64,000 bases of DNA, from assembly GCF_000355765.4 (NCBI RefSeq), contig NZ_CP021106.3, positions 1,459,137 to 1,523,136 of the forward strand, given 5' to 3'. Positions 26,796 to 39,715 of the stretch are shown piece after piece. Each line of letters opens with the position of its first letter. Position 1 is the first letter of the stretch. Under the pieces are notes generated by a model. It had not been told where the DNA came from, did no database searches, and worked only from the letters and a program-made list of their open reading frames with translations. Both the position numbers and the translations under genes were made by a program. The stretch is from Nitrosospira lacus. GTDB taxonomy: Bacteria > Pseudomonadota > Gammaproteobacteria > Burkholderiales > Nitrosomonadaceae.

Positions 26796-28196
26796 CTAAT
26801 CCACCATGTCCGTGGCAATCCCGCCTTCTGCCGCCACGCTGGGTACGGGTTTGTGGCGGCTACGGCTTCTTTTCCGCTTCTTTTGCGTTTCGTCCTTGAG
26901 CAGCATGGCTTCGCGTTCGCCGGAACCGGCGTGCTGGAATGCCTCCCACCACTTGCCCAGCTCCATGTCTATCTCGCCACTTTCGCAACGGAGCAGCATA
27001 AAGTCATACGCGGCCCGGAAGCGAGGGTGCTCCAGCAAACGAAATGGCCTGCGGCCTGATCTGCCGGTGAAACGCGGCTGCATGGCCCAGATTTCCTTCA
27101 TGATGGCATCGTAACGGTGCGGAATCGCGAGTTTCTTATTTTGCACCGCCAGCACATCATCCATTGCTTGGTGCAACGCGGGAATCATCTTTTCTCCCGC
27201 GGTTTGCCGGTTATTCCATGCCGCCAGCACTTCGTGCCACAACAGCGCCGCGAACAGGAAGCCGGGAGATACCGGCTTTTCCTGCTGTACGCGTTCGTCG
27301 GTGTTCTTGAGCGCGAGGGTGATGAAGCGCTCACCCAGCGGTTGTTCCAGTATCACGTCCAGCATCGGCAGCAAACCATGGTGCAAGCCGCGTGTGCGTA
27401 AATCGATCACACAGGCCAGGGCATGACCGGACAGCAGCAGCTTTAACATTTCGTCGAATAGGCGCGAAGGTGGCACGTTCTGCAACAGCGGAGCAAGGTC
27501 GCCGATGGGCGCGGCGGTGTCCGCGTCTATCTGCATATTCAGCTTGGCCGCGAGCCGGACTGCCCGCAACATTCGTACCGGGTCTTCCCGGTACCGCCGC
27601 AAAGGATCACCGATGATACGCAAGCGCTTCGCCTGGATATCTTCATAGCCGTTCAGGTAATCCCAGATCTCTTCATGGACGGGATCAAAAAACAATGCGT
27701 TGACAGTAAAATCGCGCCGCTTTGCGTCCTCTTCCTGGCTGCCGAATACATTGTCCCGCAGCAGGCGTCCATGTTCGTCAGCATGCACGCTGGCTGGGGA
27801 TCCATCGTTCTCGCCGGCTTGCGTGTCGCCGCGGAAAGTCGAGACTTCCACCGTCTCGGCACCGCACATCACGTGCACCAGGCGGAAACGACGGCCGATA
27901 ATGCGTGAGCGGCGGAAAATAGCACGCACTTCCTCAGGCGTAGCATTCGTGGCAATGTCAAAATCCTTCGGGTCCAGCCCCAGCAGCAAGTCGCGTGCCG
28001 CACCGCCGACGACGAAAGCGGAGTACCCGGCTTCCTGCAAGCCCGAGGTAACTTTTAGCGCACAGGGATTGATATGGTCGCGCGTAATGCCATGCTGCTT
28101 ACGCGAGATGACGTGTACTCCAGCGGGAGGGCGGGAGGCGGAAACGGGAATGGATACCTTGCGGCCAAAAACGCGGTGGAGAAATTTACGGATCAT
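26796..28196 (-). CDS. pcnB: Poly(A) polymerase I
   Basis: A 466-residue class II nucleotidyltransferase that adds 3' poly(A) tails to RNA and promotes decay. The head domain has VGGAARDLLLG (63-73) and catalytic Asp78 and Asp80 in PKDFDIATNA. RRDFTVNALFFDP and the RMLRAVRLAAKL block (about 200-215) are conserved. The C-terminus is basic (KKRKRSRSRHKP), as in PcnB, which separates it from CCA-adding enzymes. It heads the folK-panC gene run on the minus strand. Confidence 0.94.
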   Translation of the reverse strand: MIRKFLHRVFGRKVSIPVSASRPPAGVHVISRKQHGITRDHINPCALKVTSGLQEAGYSAFVVGGAARDLLLGLDPKDFDIATNATPEEVRAIFRRSRIIGRRFRLVHVMCGAETVEVSTFRGDTQAGENDGSPASVHADEHGRLLRDNVFGSQEEDAKRRDFTVNALFFDPVHEEIWDYLNGYEDIQAKRLRIIGDPLRRYREDPVRMLRAVRLAAKLNMQIDADTAAPIGDLAPLLQNVPPSRLFDEMLKLLLSGHALACVIDLRTRGLHHGLLPMLDVILEQPLGERFITLALKNTDERVQQEKPVSPGFLFAALLWHEVLAAWNNRQTAGEKMIPALHQAMDDVLAVQNKKLAIPHRYDAIMKEIWAMQPRFTGRSGRRPFRLLEHPRFRAAYDFMLLRCESGEIDMELGKWWEAFQHAGSGEREAMLLKDETQKKRKRSRSRHKPVPSVAAEGGIATDMVD

Positions 28197-28225
28197 TACG
28201 AAATTTGAAAAGCATCAGGAGCGGA

Positions 28226-29011
28226 TTATACACCCGGCATCGTTTCCGGTACGAAATGGCGGCCATTGTTCATAACGATTTCCTTGATATTGCATTGGTA
28301 AAGCGCTTCAAGATTGGACTGGTTGAGTGTCTCTTCCGAACTTCCGCGAATAGTGTGGCCATCATCAAACAGCATCAGAACATGATCGCAGAAACGGCTC
28401 GCCCAGCCGATATCGTGCAGCACCATCACCACCGCGCTACCTTGCCTGGCCAGTTCGCCAAACAGCGTCATGGCGAGAAGCTGGTGGCGCAGATCCAGAT
28501 GTTGCAGCGGTTCATCCAGCAAATAACATATGGGTGACTGCGCGAGCAATAAAGCGATGCGTGCGCGTTGGCGCTCGCCACCGGAAAGCGTGATGAGCGG
28601 CCGGTGGGCGAGGCTGGTCAATTCCATGCGCTCAATGGCGTGGAGCGCCATGTCCTGGTCAATGGCATCCCAGCCAAATATATTTTTGACATGAGGATAG
28701 CGTCCCAGTAATACGTATTCGGATACACTGCCCCAGAACTCACCCGGTTCTTCCTGCAACAGGATGCCGAGATTACGCGCAAGCTCGCGCCGGGGCCAGG
28801 TTTGTGGCGGTTTCCCCGCCACCATAACGGAAGACTCATTTTCCCTGTCGACGCGGCGCAAGCCCCCTAGCGCGTGTATCAACGTCGTCTTGCCGCAACC
28901 ATTCTGGCCGAGTATGGCCCAGCATTCGCCCGGTCCAACAGTCAGGCTCAAGTTACGGCACAGTAGCTTGCCAGGATATTGGAGCGTTAGATCGAGGGTT
29001 TGTAGAATCAT
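28226..29011 (-). CDS. ABC transporter ATP-binding protein, iron/cobalamin uptake type
   Basis: A 261-residue ATPase of the FecE/BtuD class. Walker A is GQNGCGKTT (about 34-42), the signature LSGGERQRARIALLL, and Walker B CYLLDEPLQHLD; the H-loop is LHDIGWAS. The ATG at 29011 gives the family start MILQTLDLTLQYPG; a longer frame from 29113 has no family residues. No permease or binding-protein gene is adjacent in the window, so partner and substrate are unknown. It lies 29 bases upstream of pcnB on the same strand and may share its transcript. Confidence 0.85.
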   Translation of the reverse strand: MILQTLDLTLQYPGKLLCRNLSLTVGPGECWAILGQNGCGKTTLIHALGGLRRVDRENESSVMVAGKPPQTWPRRELARNLGILLQEEPGEFWGSVSEYVLLGRYPHVKNIFGWDAIDQDMALHAIERMELTSLAHRPLITLSGGERQRARIALLLAQSPICYLLDEPLQHLDLRHQLLAMTLFGELARQGSAVVMVLHDIGWASRFCDHVLMLFDDGHTIRGSSEETLNQSNLEALYQCNIKEIVMNNGRHFVPETMPGV

Positions 29012-29207
29012 TCCGAACCTGATAGCCGCACGGCAGCAAATTCCCCATGAATGGGCAGGCAGAATGATGTAAAGTCTCTTTGAATCATAACAAAATGAAA
29101 TACAAATGTTCAATCGCCGTATTCAGGATCATTCATTGATATCCGGCCCAAAAATCTATCCTCGCCCCGCCATTTTTTTGCTTCGATTCTTTGGGGCCGA
29201 CAGACTG

Positions 29208-31316
29208 CTAGACTCGCAGGTATTCGCTTTTACGCCCTAGCCAGCGATGAAGATGTCGATTAGCAGCTTCCGGGTGGTCGCGGAGCAATTCTTCGGCGAC
29301 GGTGCGGGCGTCGTCGAGCAAGTCTCGGTCATATTCCGGATCGGCAAAGCGCAGCATGGGCACGCCGCTCTGGCGCGCACCCAGAAACTCCCCCGGACCG
29401 CGGAGCCGTAAATCCTGGCGCGCGATCTCAAAACCGTCGTTATGTTCGAAGATGATTCGAAGCCGCTCTTGAGCGGTGGTGGACAAGGGCTTCTGGTACA
29501 GCAGTATGCATATGCTGGCTTCCGCACCCCGCCCCACGCGCCCTCGTAACTGGTGCAATTGGGATAATCCCATGCGCTCCGCATGCTCAATCACCATCAA
29601 TGAAGCATTGGGTACATCGACACCGACCTCGATTACCGTTGTGGCAACCAGCAGCTGGATTTCACCTTTCTTGAATGATTCCATGACCGCCGATTTTTCC
29701 CGGGCAGAGAGCCGGCCGTGCACCAGCCCAATTTTCAAATCCTGGAAAGTCAGGCTCAACGTTTCATGCGTTTCCTGCGCTGTCTTGAGTTGCAAAGCTT
29801 CGGACTCTTCAATCAGCGGACAAACCCAGTAGGCCTGTTTTCCGGCATGGCAAGCCTCCCGGATACGTGCAGTCACTTCATCGCGGCGGGTATCCGCAAC
29901 CAATTTAGTCGTCACTTCGGTTCTGCCCGGAGGCAGCCCATCAATCACCGATACATCCAGATCGGCATAGTAGCTCATCGAAAGCGTGCGCGGAATGGGT
30001 GTTGCGCTCATCATCAATTGATGCGGCACCGCATCTGCGTGAGTACCTTTCATCCTCAATGCCAGCCGCTGATGCACGCCGAAGCGGTGTTGCTCGTCGA
30101 TAATGGCAAGTCCGAGCCGGTCGAATTCCACCTGCTCCTGGAACAATGCATGAGTACCAACGGCAAGCATGGCGCGACCTTCGGCGATATCGGCGAGTGC
30201 GCCCTCCCGTTGTTTTTTTTTCTGACTGCCGGATAGCCGGGCAATCGTGATACCCAAGGGGGCAAGCAGCGGTTCCAGCCAGCCTGAAAGCTTCTGATAG
30301 TGCTGCTCGGCCAGGATCTCGGTGGGAGCCATCAAGGCGGCCTGGTAATCATTTTCAACTGCCTGCAACATCGCCAATGCGGCGACGATGGTCTTGCCGC
30401 AGCCCACGTCGCCCTGCAACAATCGCTGCATTGGATGACTTGCGGCAAGATCGCGGCTGATTTCGGCGAGTGCCTTTTTCTGGCCGCTGGTGAGCTCGAA
30501 GGGGAGTGATTGAAGCAGCGCCGTGGTCAGTTTGTTTTTATTGAGCAGGAGGGGGGCGCTCTGACTGCGGCGCTGGCGATAATGCAGACGCATCGAGAGT
30601 TGTTGCGCCAGCAGTTCATCGAACTTGATCCGCCGCCAGGCCGGATGCTTGCGCTCCTGCAATAAAGCGGCTGATGCGTCCGGCAAGGGTTGATGCAGAA
30701 AAATGATGCTGTCCCTGAAGCCTTGCAATCGATAATGCCGTAAAAACGTACCGGGCAGGGTTTCCGATAGATGGCTTTGCGGGTCCCCGCACTCCACCAA
30801 CCGCTGCAGCGTTTGCAGGATCAGCTTGCGTATTGTTCCAGAGGCGAGGCCCGCCGCAACCGGGTAGATTGGTGTCAGCGCGTCGGCCAGTGGTTCGCCT
30901 TCGCGCACGATGCGGCATTTGGGATGGACCATTTCGACACCGAAAAAACCTGGACGCGCTTCTCCCAGCAAGCGTACCCGTGTGCCTGCGGCATACGCTT
31001 TTACCTGGCTGCCATAAAAATTGAGGAAGCGCATGAAAAGTATGCCGCTCCCGTCTTCCACCTGGCATACCAGCTGGCGCCTCGGTCGATACATGACTTC
31101 ACTGTGGATAATGATGCCTTCAACCTGCACCGTCCTGTTTTCGGGAAGGTCGTTAATGGGATAAAGATGCGTTTCGTCCTCATAGCGCAGCGGCAAATGC
31201 AGCAACAGATCGAATTCGTCGGTAATGCCAAGCTTGGCGAGTTTTTCTTGCACTACCCTGGTAACAAAACAAGTGACGGCACCCGGCGTGGAATCGTTAC
31301 GGGTGTTATTCTTCAC
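29208..31316 (-). CDS. recG: ATP-dependent DNA helicase RecG
   Basis: A 702-residue branched-DNA helicase that reverses stalled forks and processes Holliday junctions. The N-terminal wedge/OB domain precedes the helicase core. Walker A is in [11 protein letters not shown], the Walker B box is [10 protein letters not shown], motif III is [10 protein letters not shown], and motif VI is QLRGRVGRG. The TRG-like C-terminal segment is present ([16 protein letters not shown]). Its start overlaps the stop of ridA by 4 bases. Confidence 0.96.
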   Translation of the reverse strand: MKNNTRNDSTPGAVTCFVTRVVQEKLAKLGITDEFDLLLHLPLRYEDETHLYPINDLPENRTVQVEGIIIHSEVMYRPRRQLVCQVEDGSGILFMRFLNFYGSQVKAYAAGTRVRLLGEARPGFFGVEMVHPKCRIVREGEPLADALTPIYPVAAGLASGTIRKLILQTLQRLVECGDPQSHLSETLPGTFLRHYRLQGFRDSIIFLHQPLPDASAALLQERKHPAWRRIKFDELLAQQLSMRLHYRQRRSQSAPLLLNKNKLTTALLQSLPFELTSGQKKALAEISRDLAASHPMQRLLQGDVGCGKTIVAALAMLQAVENDYQAALMAPTEILAEQHYQKLSGWLEPLLAPLGITIARLSGSQKKKQREGALADIAEGRAMLAVGTHALFQEQVEFDRLGLAIIDEQHRFGVHQRLALRMKGTHADAVPHQLMMSATPIPRTLSMSYYADLDVSVIDGLPPGRTEVTTKLVADTRRDEVTARIREACHAGKQAYWVCPLIEESEALQLKTAQETHETLSLTFQDLKIGLVHGRLSAREKSAVMESFKKGEIQLLVATTVIEVGVDVPNASLMVIEHAERMGLSQLHQLRGRVGRGAEASICILLYQKPLSTTAQERLRIIFEHNDGFEIARQDLRLRGPGEFLGARQSGVPMLRFADPEYDRDLLDDARTVAEELLRDHPEAANRHLHRWLGRKSEYLRV

Positions 31317-31702
31317 TCCTGCAATACCATTACCGCATCCATCTCCACTAATGCCCCGCGCGGAAGCGCCGCCACGCCTATCGCCGCTCGCGCCGGATAG
31401 GGCGGGTTAAAATAGCTCGCCATGATTTCGTTTACCCTCTCAAAATTGGCAAGATCGGTCAGATAGACATTCAGTTTAACAATATCGCTCAGATTGCCAC
31501 CACTCGCGGCCGCCACGGCTTTCAAGTTCAGAAAGACCTGCTGGATTTGTCCCTCCACCCCTACCACCATCTGCATGGTAAATGGGTCCAGCCCGATCTG
31601 GCCGGAAAGATAGACGGTATTCCCCCCGTCGACGCGTATCGCCTGAGAATAGGTGCCGATGGCTTGGGGCGCGTCGCCAGTTTGGATCGTCTTTTTTTTC
31701 AT
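31313..31702 (-). CDS. ridA: RidA family reactive-intermediate deaminase
   Basis: A 129-residue RidA/YjgF protein, which hydrolyses reactive enamine/imine intermediates from amino-acid metabolism. Signatures are [19 protein letters not shown], the conserved arginine in [25 protein letters not shown], and the length. The ATG at 31702 has AAAGGAGATCAA directly upstream; the longer frame to 31837 is upstream DNA. The last codon overlaps recG by ATGA, so both are co-translated. Confidence 0.93.
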   Translation of the reverse strand: MKKKTIQTGDAPQAIGTYSQAIRVDGGNTVYLSGQIGLDPFTMQMVVGVEGQIQQVFLNLKAVAAASGGNLSDIVKLNVYLTDLANFERVNEIMASYFNPPYPARAAIGVAALPRGALVEMDAVMVLQE

Positions 31703-33296
<1,594 letters not shown>

Positions 33297-33348
33297 GGTA
33301 TGGATATTCCTCGGGTGAGGAGGGGACCATGCGTTTAGTTACCCTGTT

Positions 33349-34272
33349 TCAGGGGATTGTCATGGCGAGACGAAATCCCAGATAACGCATCCGTTTCGTC
33401 GTATCAAACCAGTTGCGCGTCGTAGCCCGCATATCCTGTGGTCTGTGATTCCACGAACCGCCATAAAACATGCGTTTTGCGCAATTGCCTTGCCAGCAGG
33501 TGCCGGTCCATTGCCATACATTTCCCATCATATCGTACAGGCCGAAAGCATTCGGCTTGAAGCTGCCCACAGGCGCAGTCCTTCGATTGTCCCACTCGCT
33601 TCCGCAGCCATCGCAATTCGCATGATTACTTCCGACATCATCGCCCCAGTAATATTCGGTGGTCGTCCCGGCACGCGCGCCGATTTCCCACTCCTCGGCA
33701 CTCGGCAGGCGGTAGGCCTTACCGGATTTTCCTGACAGCCATTGAATATAGGCTTGAGCATCATTCCAGTTCACGTTGATCACCGGTCTTTTTCCGCGTC
33801 CCCAGCCGTTATCCGCAGGCTGGTATCCGCCACAACCACCGTCCGCCACGCAGGCATCCCACTCTTCGAAGGTTACAGCGAACTTGCCGATGGCAAATTT
33901 ATAACCTGGAATGGATATTAATTCGGGGCAGTCAGTACATGCTTTATTCCCTTCAGCCTGCTTCTTGCCTCCAGACGGTGGCCGCTCGCCATCATGCCGC
34001 TCAACTTTTCCGTCGAGTTGTGCCAGCCGCCGGGCTTCAAGCTTGTGGAGCAGGGTCTCGCTTATTTCAAGGTTTTCCTCAAGTAATGCCTCGTCGACTG
34101 CACTGATGCCTTCCGATGACTTCAGCTCTGCCATCTCCGCTGGTATTTTCGTACTCAAGACGTTCACCTCGCGTCCGTGCGGTAGCGTGGAGGCGACCGA
34201 ACGCGCTTCCGCGAATCCTGAAAAGATCAGGATAAGCAGGCAGGTATAACAAACTGAGTTCATGAATGTCAT
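33349..34272 (-). CDS. SUMF1/FGE-sulfatase domain protein, exported
   Basis: A 307-residue protein with an N-terminal signal sequence (VCYTCLLILIFSGFAEA), a charged helical linker (about 40-95) and a formylglycine-generating-enzyme-like domain (about 110-307). The domain has FAVTFEEWDACVADGGC, PVINVNWNDAQAYIQWLSG, YRLPSAEEWEIGARAG, NAFGLYDMMGNVWQWT and a C-terminal MRYLGFRLAM. Family members include sulfatase maturases, EgtB-like oxygenases and non-enzymatic proteins. Cysteines occur near the core (GTCWQGNCAKR), but the exact FGE pair cannot be confirmed. Start chosen at ATG 34272; 34263 is possible. Convergent with murA. Confidence 0.82.
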   Translation of the reverse strand: MTFMNSVCYTCLLILIFSGFAEARSVASTLPHGREVNVLSTKIPAEMAELKSSEGISAVDEALLEENLEISETLLHKLEARRLAQLDGKVERHDGERPPSGGKKQAEGNKACTDCPELISIPGYKFAIGKFAVTFEEWDACVADGGCGGYQPADNGWGRGKRPVINVNWNDAQAYIQWLSGKSGKAYRLPSAEEWEIGARAGTTTEYYWGDDVGSNHANCDGCGSEWDNRRTAPVGSFKPNAFGLYDMMGNVWQWTGTCWQGNCAKRMFYGGSWNHRPQDMRATTRNWFDTTKRMRYLGFRLAMTIP

Positions 34273-34459
34273 TCTAAAAACAGGATTGGAAATTTCAATG
34301 TGTTTCCGTATAAGCATATCGGGGGAGCGGCCGGTGCCTACATGGTAGCCGATGCTAACCGCGTATGGCGAGAAATTGCTGTCAGGCGCGGTAAGCTTTG
34401 TACAGTCCGGACTGCCTGTCCGTGAAGCTCTCGGAGATTCAGGCTTGATACCTGCCAGA

Positions 34460-34951
34460 CTATTTAACCTTGACTCGCAGCACCATTTTATCATTCGACT
34501 GGACCACTTCCACCCTGCGCAAGAAGTTTTGTCCAAGCAATGCGATGTCGCCGTGTATGCCGATGCCTACACTAAGACCTTCCACCACGATGCCTCCCGC
34601 TTCAATCGTTTGCCCGGCAACTATTTCGCCCATGACCGTACCATTTGCGGTCACAAAATTAGCAGGTATACCCCTGGGAAGACGGGCATTCCGCGCGATC
34701 TCATGACTGATGGATATCGTGCCGGCTCCCGTATCCACCATGAAATCCACAGGGTAACCGTTGATTGCGCCCCGCACATAGTAATGGCCGTCGCGTGATC
34801 TGGGAATCACTACTTCTCCGCTACCCAACTCCATGCTGGCGACCGCGATCGTTGGCTTCTGGCGGGCGTCAAAGTATAGGTACATCACCCCGGAGATAGC
34901 GATCCAGATCGCGAGGGCGGTGAAATGACCCCAAGGGGTGCGGCTACTCAT
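34460..34951 (-). CDS. Retropepsin-like aspartic protease, membrane-anchored
   Basis: A 163-residue protein with one N-terminal membrane anchor (about 9-27) and a single-domain retropepsin-like fold: VDFMVDTGAGTISIS holds the catalytic Asp, and IALLGQNFLRRVEV is the later flap/hairpin motif. Single-domain enzymes of this TIGR02281-type group act as dimers, probably in the periplasm. Substrates are unknown. It lies on the same strand as the SUMF1-type gene, 187 bases upstream of it. Confidence 0.85.
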   Translation of the reverse strand: MSSRTPWGHFTALAIWIAISGVMYLYFDARQKPTIAVASMELGSGEVVIPRSRDGHYYVRGAINGYPVDFMVDTGAGTISISHEIARNARLPRGIPANFVTANGTVMGEIVAGQTIEAGGIVVEGLSVGIGIHGDIALLGQNFLRRVEVVQSNDKMVLRVKVK

Positions 34952-35046
34952 CGTGATTACGGGGTTTTTCTATTCTGCCGGCCAAAGCAGATGGCACGAG
35001 TGGCGGGTAAATTCCACCGGTATCCAGGATAACGCAAATCAGCGTG

Positions 35047-36711
<1,665 letters not shown>

Positions 36712-37084
36712 AGGTAGCTGTCAGCGTAAGTAAGATTGAATGTCCAAGTTTAACCCATGGAAGCGCTACGCATAAGATCTTTGTCACCAAAGTGAAAGGC
36801 AGACCCATGTGCCGTTTCCGGCCGCCGTATTCATTCTCGAACAAGTGAGGAATTGACGGGGCGTTAGTTTTACCCCATGACGTTCCGGTTGCTCTATTGT
36901 TCTTGATATTGAGCCTGACAATGGATAGGATGCCGGATATTCATTTATATGGCATGAGCGAAAGCGCATATCACGGCATACTCATAACATGTGAATTGCA
37001 TGACGGTGCTTCCAGTAATTTTTGCGCGTAACCGGCCCCGCCACGGCTGCGATGACGCATATTCGGCGGCTGAAATGGAGTGGA
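36712..37084. other. divergent intergenic region between ettA and a lipoprotein gene
   Basis: About 370 bp. I see no gene; short minus-strand frames (for example 36784-36969) lack motifs. The region probably holds both promoters, but I could not single out hexamers. Confidence 0.35.
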
Positions 37085-37420
37085 ATGATGTCGTTCACCT
37101 TGAGAAGTGCAATGCTAGTTACCGTCGCCGCGAGCGGGTTGCTTTTTGGCTGTGCTACATCGCAAAAAATACAGGTAGTTCAGCCTGGCGATCAAAACCT
37201 TTCCTGTAACGCCATCAAGGAGGAATTGGCAAAGCTTGACAAGGCGCAGGCGGAAATCGATTCAAAGAAAGGTGTCACAGGAACCAACGTTGCCGCCGCA
37301 CTTTTTTGGCTTCCGGGTTTGGCGTATACCTATTATGACGCTGGCGAAGCGACTCGTTTGGTGAATGATAGAAGGAGTGCCCTAACCACTATCTTTAACA
37401 GCAAAAATTGCACTCCCTGA
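37085..37420 (+). CDS. Small lipoprotein of unknown function
   Basis: A 111-residue protein with a lipoprotein signal: a hydrophobic stretch followed by the lipobox LLFGC near residue 23. The mature part has a short helical charged region (KEELAKLDKAQAEIDSKKG) and a hydrophobic LFWLPGLAYTYYDAG stretch that may touch the membrane. Two consecutive ATGs (37085, 37088) follow GGAG; either may be used. I do not recognise a family beyond small proteobacterial envelope lipoproteins. A strong hairpin follows the stop. Confidence 0.75.
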   Translation: MMSFTLRSAMLVTVAASGLLFGCATSQKIQVVQPGDQNLSCNAIKEELAKLDKAQAEIDSKKGVTGTNVAAALFWLPGLAYTYYDAGEATRLVNDRRSALTTIFNSKNCTP

Positions 37421-37429
37421 TTACAAGAT

Positions 37430-37462
37430 CCGCCGTTTGTTCATTATGAGAACAGGCGGCGG
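37430..37462. terminator. Bidirectional terminator-like hairpin
   Basis: Arms 37430-37442 (CCGCCGTTTGTTC) and 37450-37462 (GAACAGGCGGCGG) pair with two mismatches around a 7-base loop, between the convergent lipoprotein and cysteine-protease genes. AAAA follows on the plus strand, which reads as a T-run upstream on the minus strand. Confidence 0.55.
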
Positions 37463-37472
37463 AAAATCGTAC

Positions 37473-38645
37473 TCACGCTCCCATCGTATCATCCATATTT
37501 GCCAGTGGCCGCGCTGCTTCTCGCAATGCGCCGAGCGCATCCTGCAAGGCCACTGACTGGTGCTGGACCAGTTGGCCCACGGTGCGCAAGGGAACCAGTA
37601 TATCCTTGCCGCCATCTTCGTACTTGATCCATAACGCCTCGAAATTGAGCGCGGGGACACGCAACAGCCGCAGTTCAGCCTCCCGTTCATCCCGGCCGAT
37701 TGCGGCCAGCACTTCCACCAGACCGCGCGCGAATCGTTCCAGATGATCCTTCGATGCGGACATTTGCAACAGACGCGGCTCTTCTCCTTCGCTGACATCG
37801 AAAAAGGCGCTGGGCGTGTCGCCCAACGTTTCGTAAACCCGGAGGCCAACAGGCTGGGGAGCGAGTTCCTGTCTTTCCAGCAATGCATCCAAGCCAACCG
37901 AATACATGCGATGCGCCATTCCAAGGGCGGCGCGTGCTTCTTCGGTACCGGGCGATTCGCTCGATTGGCGCATTAAGCCGGTGTCCTGCTTTACCTTCAA
38001 GAGCGGACGGGCTTCCCAGATACGGCGAAGAACCGGTTCTACGGGAATGAGGTACTTTATGGGCATTTTGAAATAGCTCTTTGTAAAATAGGTATGGGTC
38101 CAGCTGCCGCTTCCCTGGTAGTTGCTGGCGAAATCGGATACGGCAAGATGACTCTTGCCGTATATGGGATCGTCAATATCGAAGTATTCCATGCCGAGAA
38201 AGCGGCTGTAACCATAAATCACCATGAAGTGGCCGCCACCGCCGTTCCAGCCGATGCGCGCACCCACCGGCCGCCCGGCGTCAATCTCATCCCTTACCTG
38301 CTGAAAGCTGGCTTGCTGTCCGATAACGCTTACAAAATTGTGGGTGCGCGTGAGCGCCTTGTCGAGATACCACGGAACGTTACATGCAGACGGGACCGGG
38401 CTGTTGCAGCAATCACTATGGCCGAGTTCTCCATTCGCCACACCGCACTGCGACCATGTGCTCCAGAACCAATAAAAATGCGACACGCTTGTTGATGTTG
38501 CCGCCCAGCACCAGTTGGATTGGGTCTGCATCTGCATGTTGAATGCCAGCTGCTTTGAAGTGAAAAGGTTGCCCGAAATATTGACTTCCCGCAAAAGGGA
38601 ACTATAAGGACGACTCGTGACGTAGATGTATTCGGATAAATTCAT
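37473..38645 (-). CDS. Papain-like cysteine protease (AvrRpt2/C70-like)
   Basis: A 390-residue protein. The N-terminal half is papain-like: the nucleophile motif QTQSNWCWAATSTSVSHFY (Cys near 47), then GGGHFMVIYGY (catalytic His near 145) and FDIDDPIYGKSH (Asp near 162). QSNWCWAA is the form seen in AvrRpt2-type effector proteases. Extra cysteines (HSDCCNSPVPSACNVPWY) may bridge. The C-terminal half (about 200-390) is an unrecognised helical region. No secretion signal or propeptide is visible, so the protein may be cytosolic or exported by a specialised route. It stands alone, with a ribosome site AAAGGAGGGG before the ATG. Confidence 0.75.
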   Translation of the reverse strand: MNLSEYIYVTSRPYSSLLREVNISGNLFTSKQLAFNMQMQTQSNWCWAATSTSVSHFYWFWSTWSQCGVANGELGHSDCCNSPVPSACNVPWYLDKALTRTHNFVSVIGQQASFQQVRDEIDAGRPVGARIGWNGGGGHFMVIYGYSRFLGMEYFDIDDPIYGKSHLAVSDFASNYQGSGSWTHTYFTKSYFKMPIKYLIPVEPVLRRIWEARPLLKVKQDTGLMRQSSESPGTEEARAALGMAHRMYSVGLDALLERQELAPQPVGLRVYETLGDTPSAFFDVSEGEEPRLLQMSASKDHLERFARGLVEVLAAIGRDEREAELRLLRVPALNFEALWIKYEDGGKDILVPLRTVGQLVQHQSVALQDALGALREAARPLANMDDTMGA

Positions 38646-38744
38646 GCGCTATCCCCTCCTTTAGAGCTTCCTGCCAGGGTGTATGGAAACATGGAACCGA
38701 TTTGTTTATAGTTCACACGGTGTAAAAAGCAAGCGTTTCCGTTT

Positions 38745-38768
38745 GCCACATCAGCGTGCTGATGTGGC
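38745..38768. terminator. Perfect 11-bp stem-loop at the GST stop codon
   Basis: GCCACATCAGC and GCTGATGTGGC pair perfectly around a 2-base centre, overlapping the last codons and stop of the GST gene. There is no T-run, so this may be an mRNA-stabilising or factor-assisted end, not a classical terminator. Confidence 0.5.
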
Positions 38769-39473
38769 ACGAGCCAGACGTTCGGCATTATCTTTAGTAT
38801 CGTAGATGTTGATAGTTGGCTGACCCTCTGCCGCTCTGCTCATGCGTTCCCGGATTTCGGCCGCCATGTCATTATTGCGTTGCACAGCCGGACGCGCTTC
38901 CATCGCCTCGAACCAGCGCATGAAATTGGGGAAAGCGGCGCGGTCGACGCCGCGATCCCTATACCTTTTGCACCATGGATAGGTTGCGATGTCGGCAATG
39001 GTGTATTCGTCGCAAGCGAGCCATGGGTATTCGCCCAGCCGGTTGTCCAGCACCCGGTACAGGCGCAGCGATTCGTTGTTGTAGCGATCCCTGGCATATT
39101 GATTATTCCTGGCCTGGCTATTGAAGTGATTGGCCTGGCCGAACATGGGCCCGATATGCGCCACCTGGAAAAACAGCCACTGCATCGTATCGTAGCGTTT
39201 GCAAGCATCCTTTGGCAGAAACTTCCCGACTTTCTCCGCGAGATAAAGGAGAATGGCGCCGGACTCCATCATGGTGTAGGGCAGGCCTTCTGGTCCTTCC
39301 GTGTCCACAATGGCGGGAATCTTGTTATTGGGGCTCAGCTTGAGGTGCTCGGGCTTAAACTGGTCGCCGGTCCCGATATTGACGTCGATATGCTGCCATT
39401 TGATTCCAATCTCTTCCAGCATGATCATTATCTTTTGCCCGTTGGGCGTGGGGCTCGAATGCAATTCAATCAC
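38751..39473 (-). CDS. Glutathione S-transferase family protein, YfcG/YghU-like
   Basis: A 240-residue GST of the Nu-type (disulfide-bond oxidoreductase) group. The thioredoxin-like N-domain has SSPTPNGQKIMIMLEEIG, NKIPAIVD with the cis-Pro, and MMESGAILLYLAEK. The helical C-domain has the marker FQVAHIGPMFGQANHF. In YfcG-type enzymes a Thr/Asn near the N-terminus replaces the catalytic Ser/Tyr, consistent with TPNG here. Likely roles are glutathione-linked disulfide or peroxide reduction. Confidence 0.85.
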   Translation of the reverse strand: MIELHSSPTPNGQKIMIMLEEIGIKWQHIDVNIGTGDQFKPEHLKLSPNNKIPAIVDTEGPEGLPYTMMESGAILLYLAEKVGKFLPKDACKRYDTMQWLFFQVAHIGPMFGQANHFNSQARNNQYARDRYNNESLRLYRVLDNRLGEYPWLACDEYTIADIATYPWCKRYRDRGVDRAAFPNFMRWFEAMEARPAVQRNNDMAAEIRERMSRAAEGQPTINIYDTKDNAERLARATSAR

Positions 39474-39715
39474 AGTCTCTCCTTTATCGCGTGTATTGAA
39501 GGGTCTGCCGCACTCTGTCCATACATTTTTGATTTGGCAGGGGATTAATGGAAAATGTCATGCGACTCGCTGGCGGGGTGGCGGCAGCCGGCCAAGTATT
39601 CGTGCGTGACGATGAATTTATCCGCTCAATATGTCAACCAAGTATGTCAGAATTCCGATTTCAGTAATAATTATCTAACTTAGGACTATTTGCCACATTA
39701 TTCACAGGAATTCCC

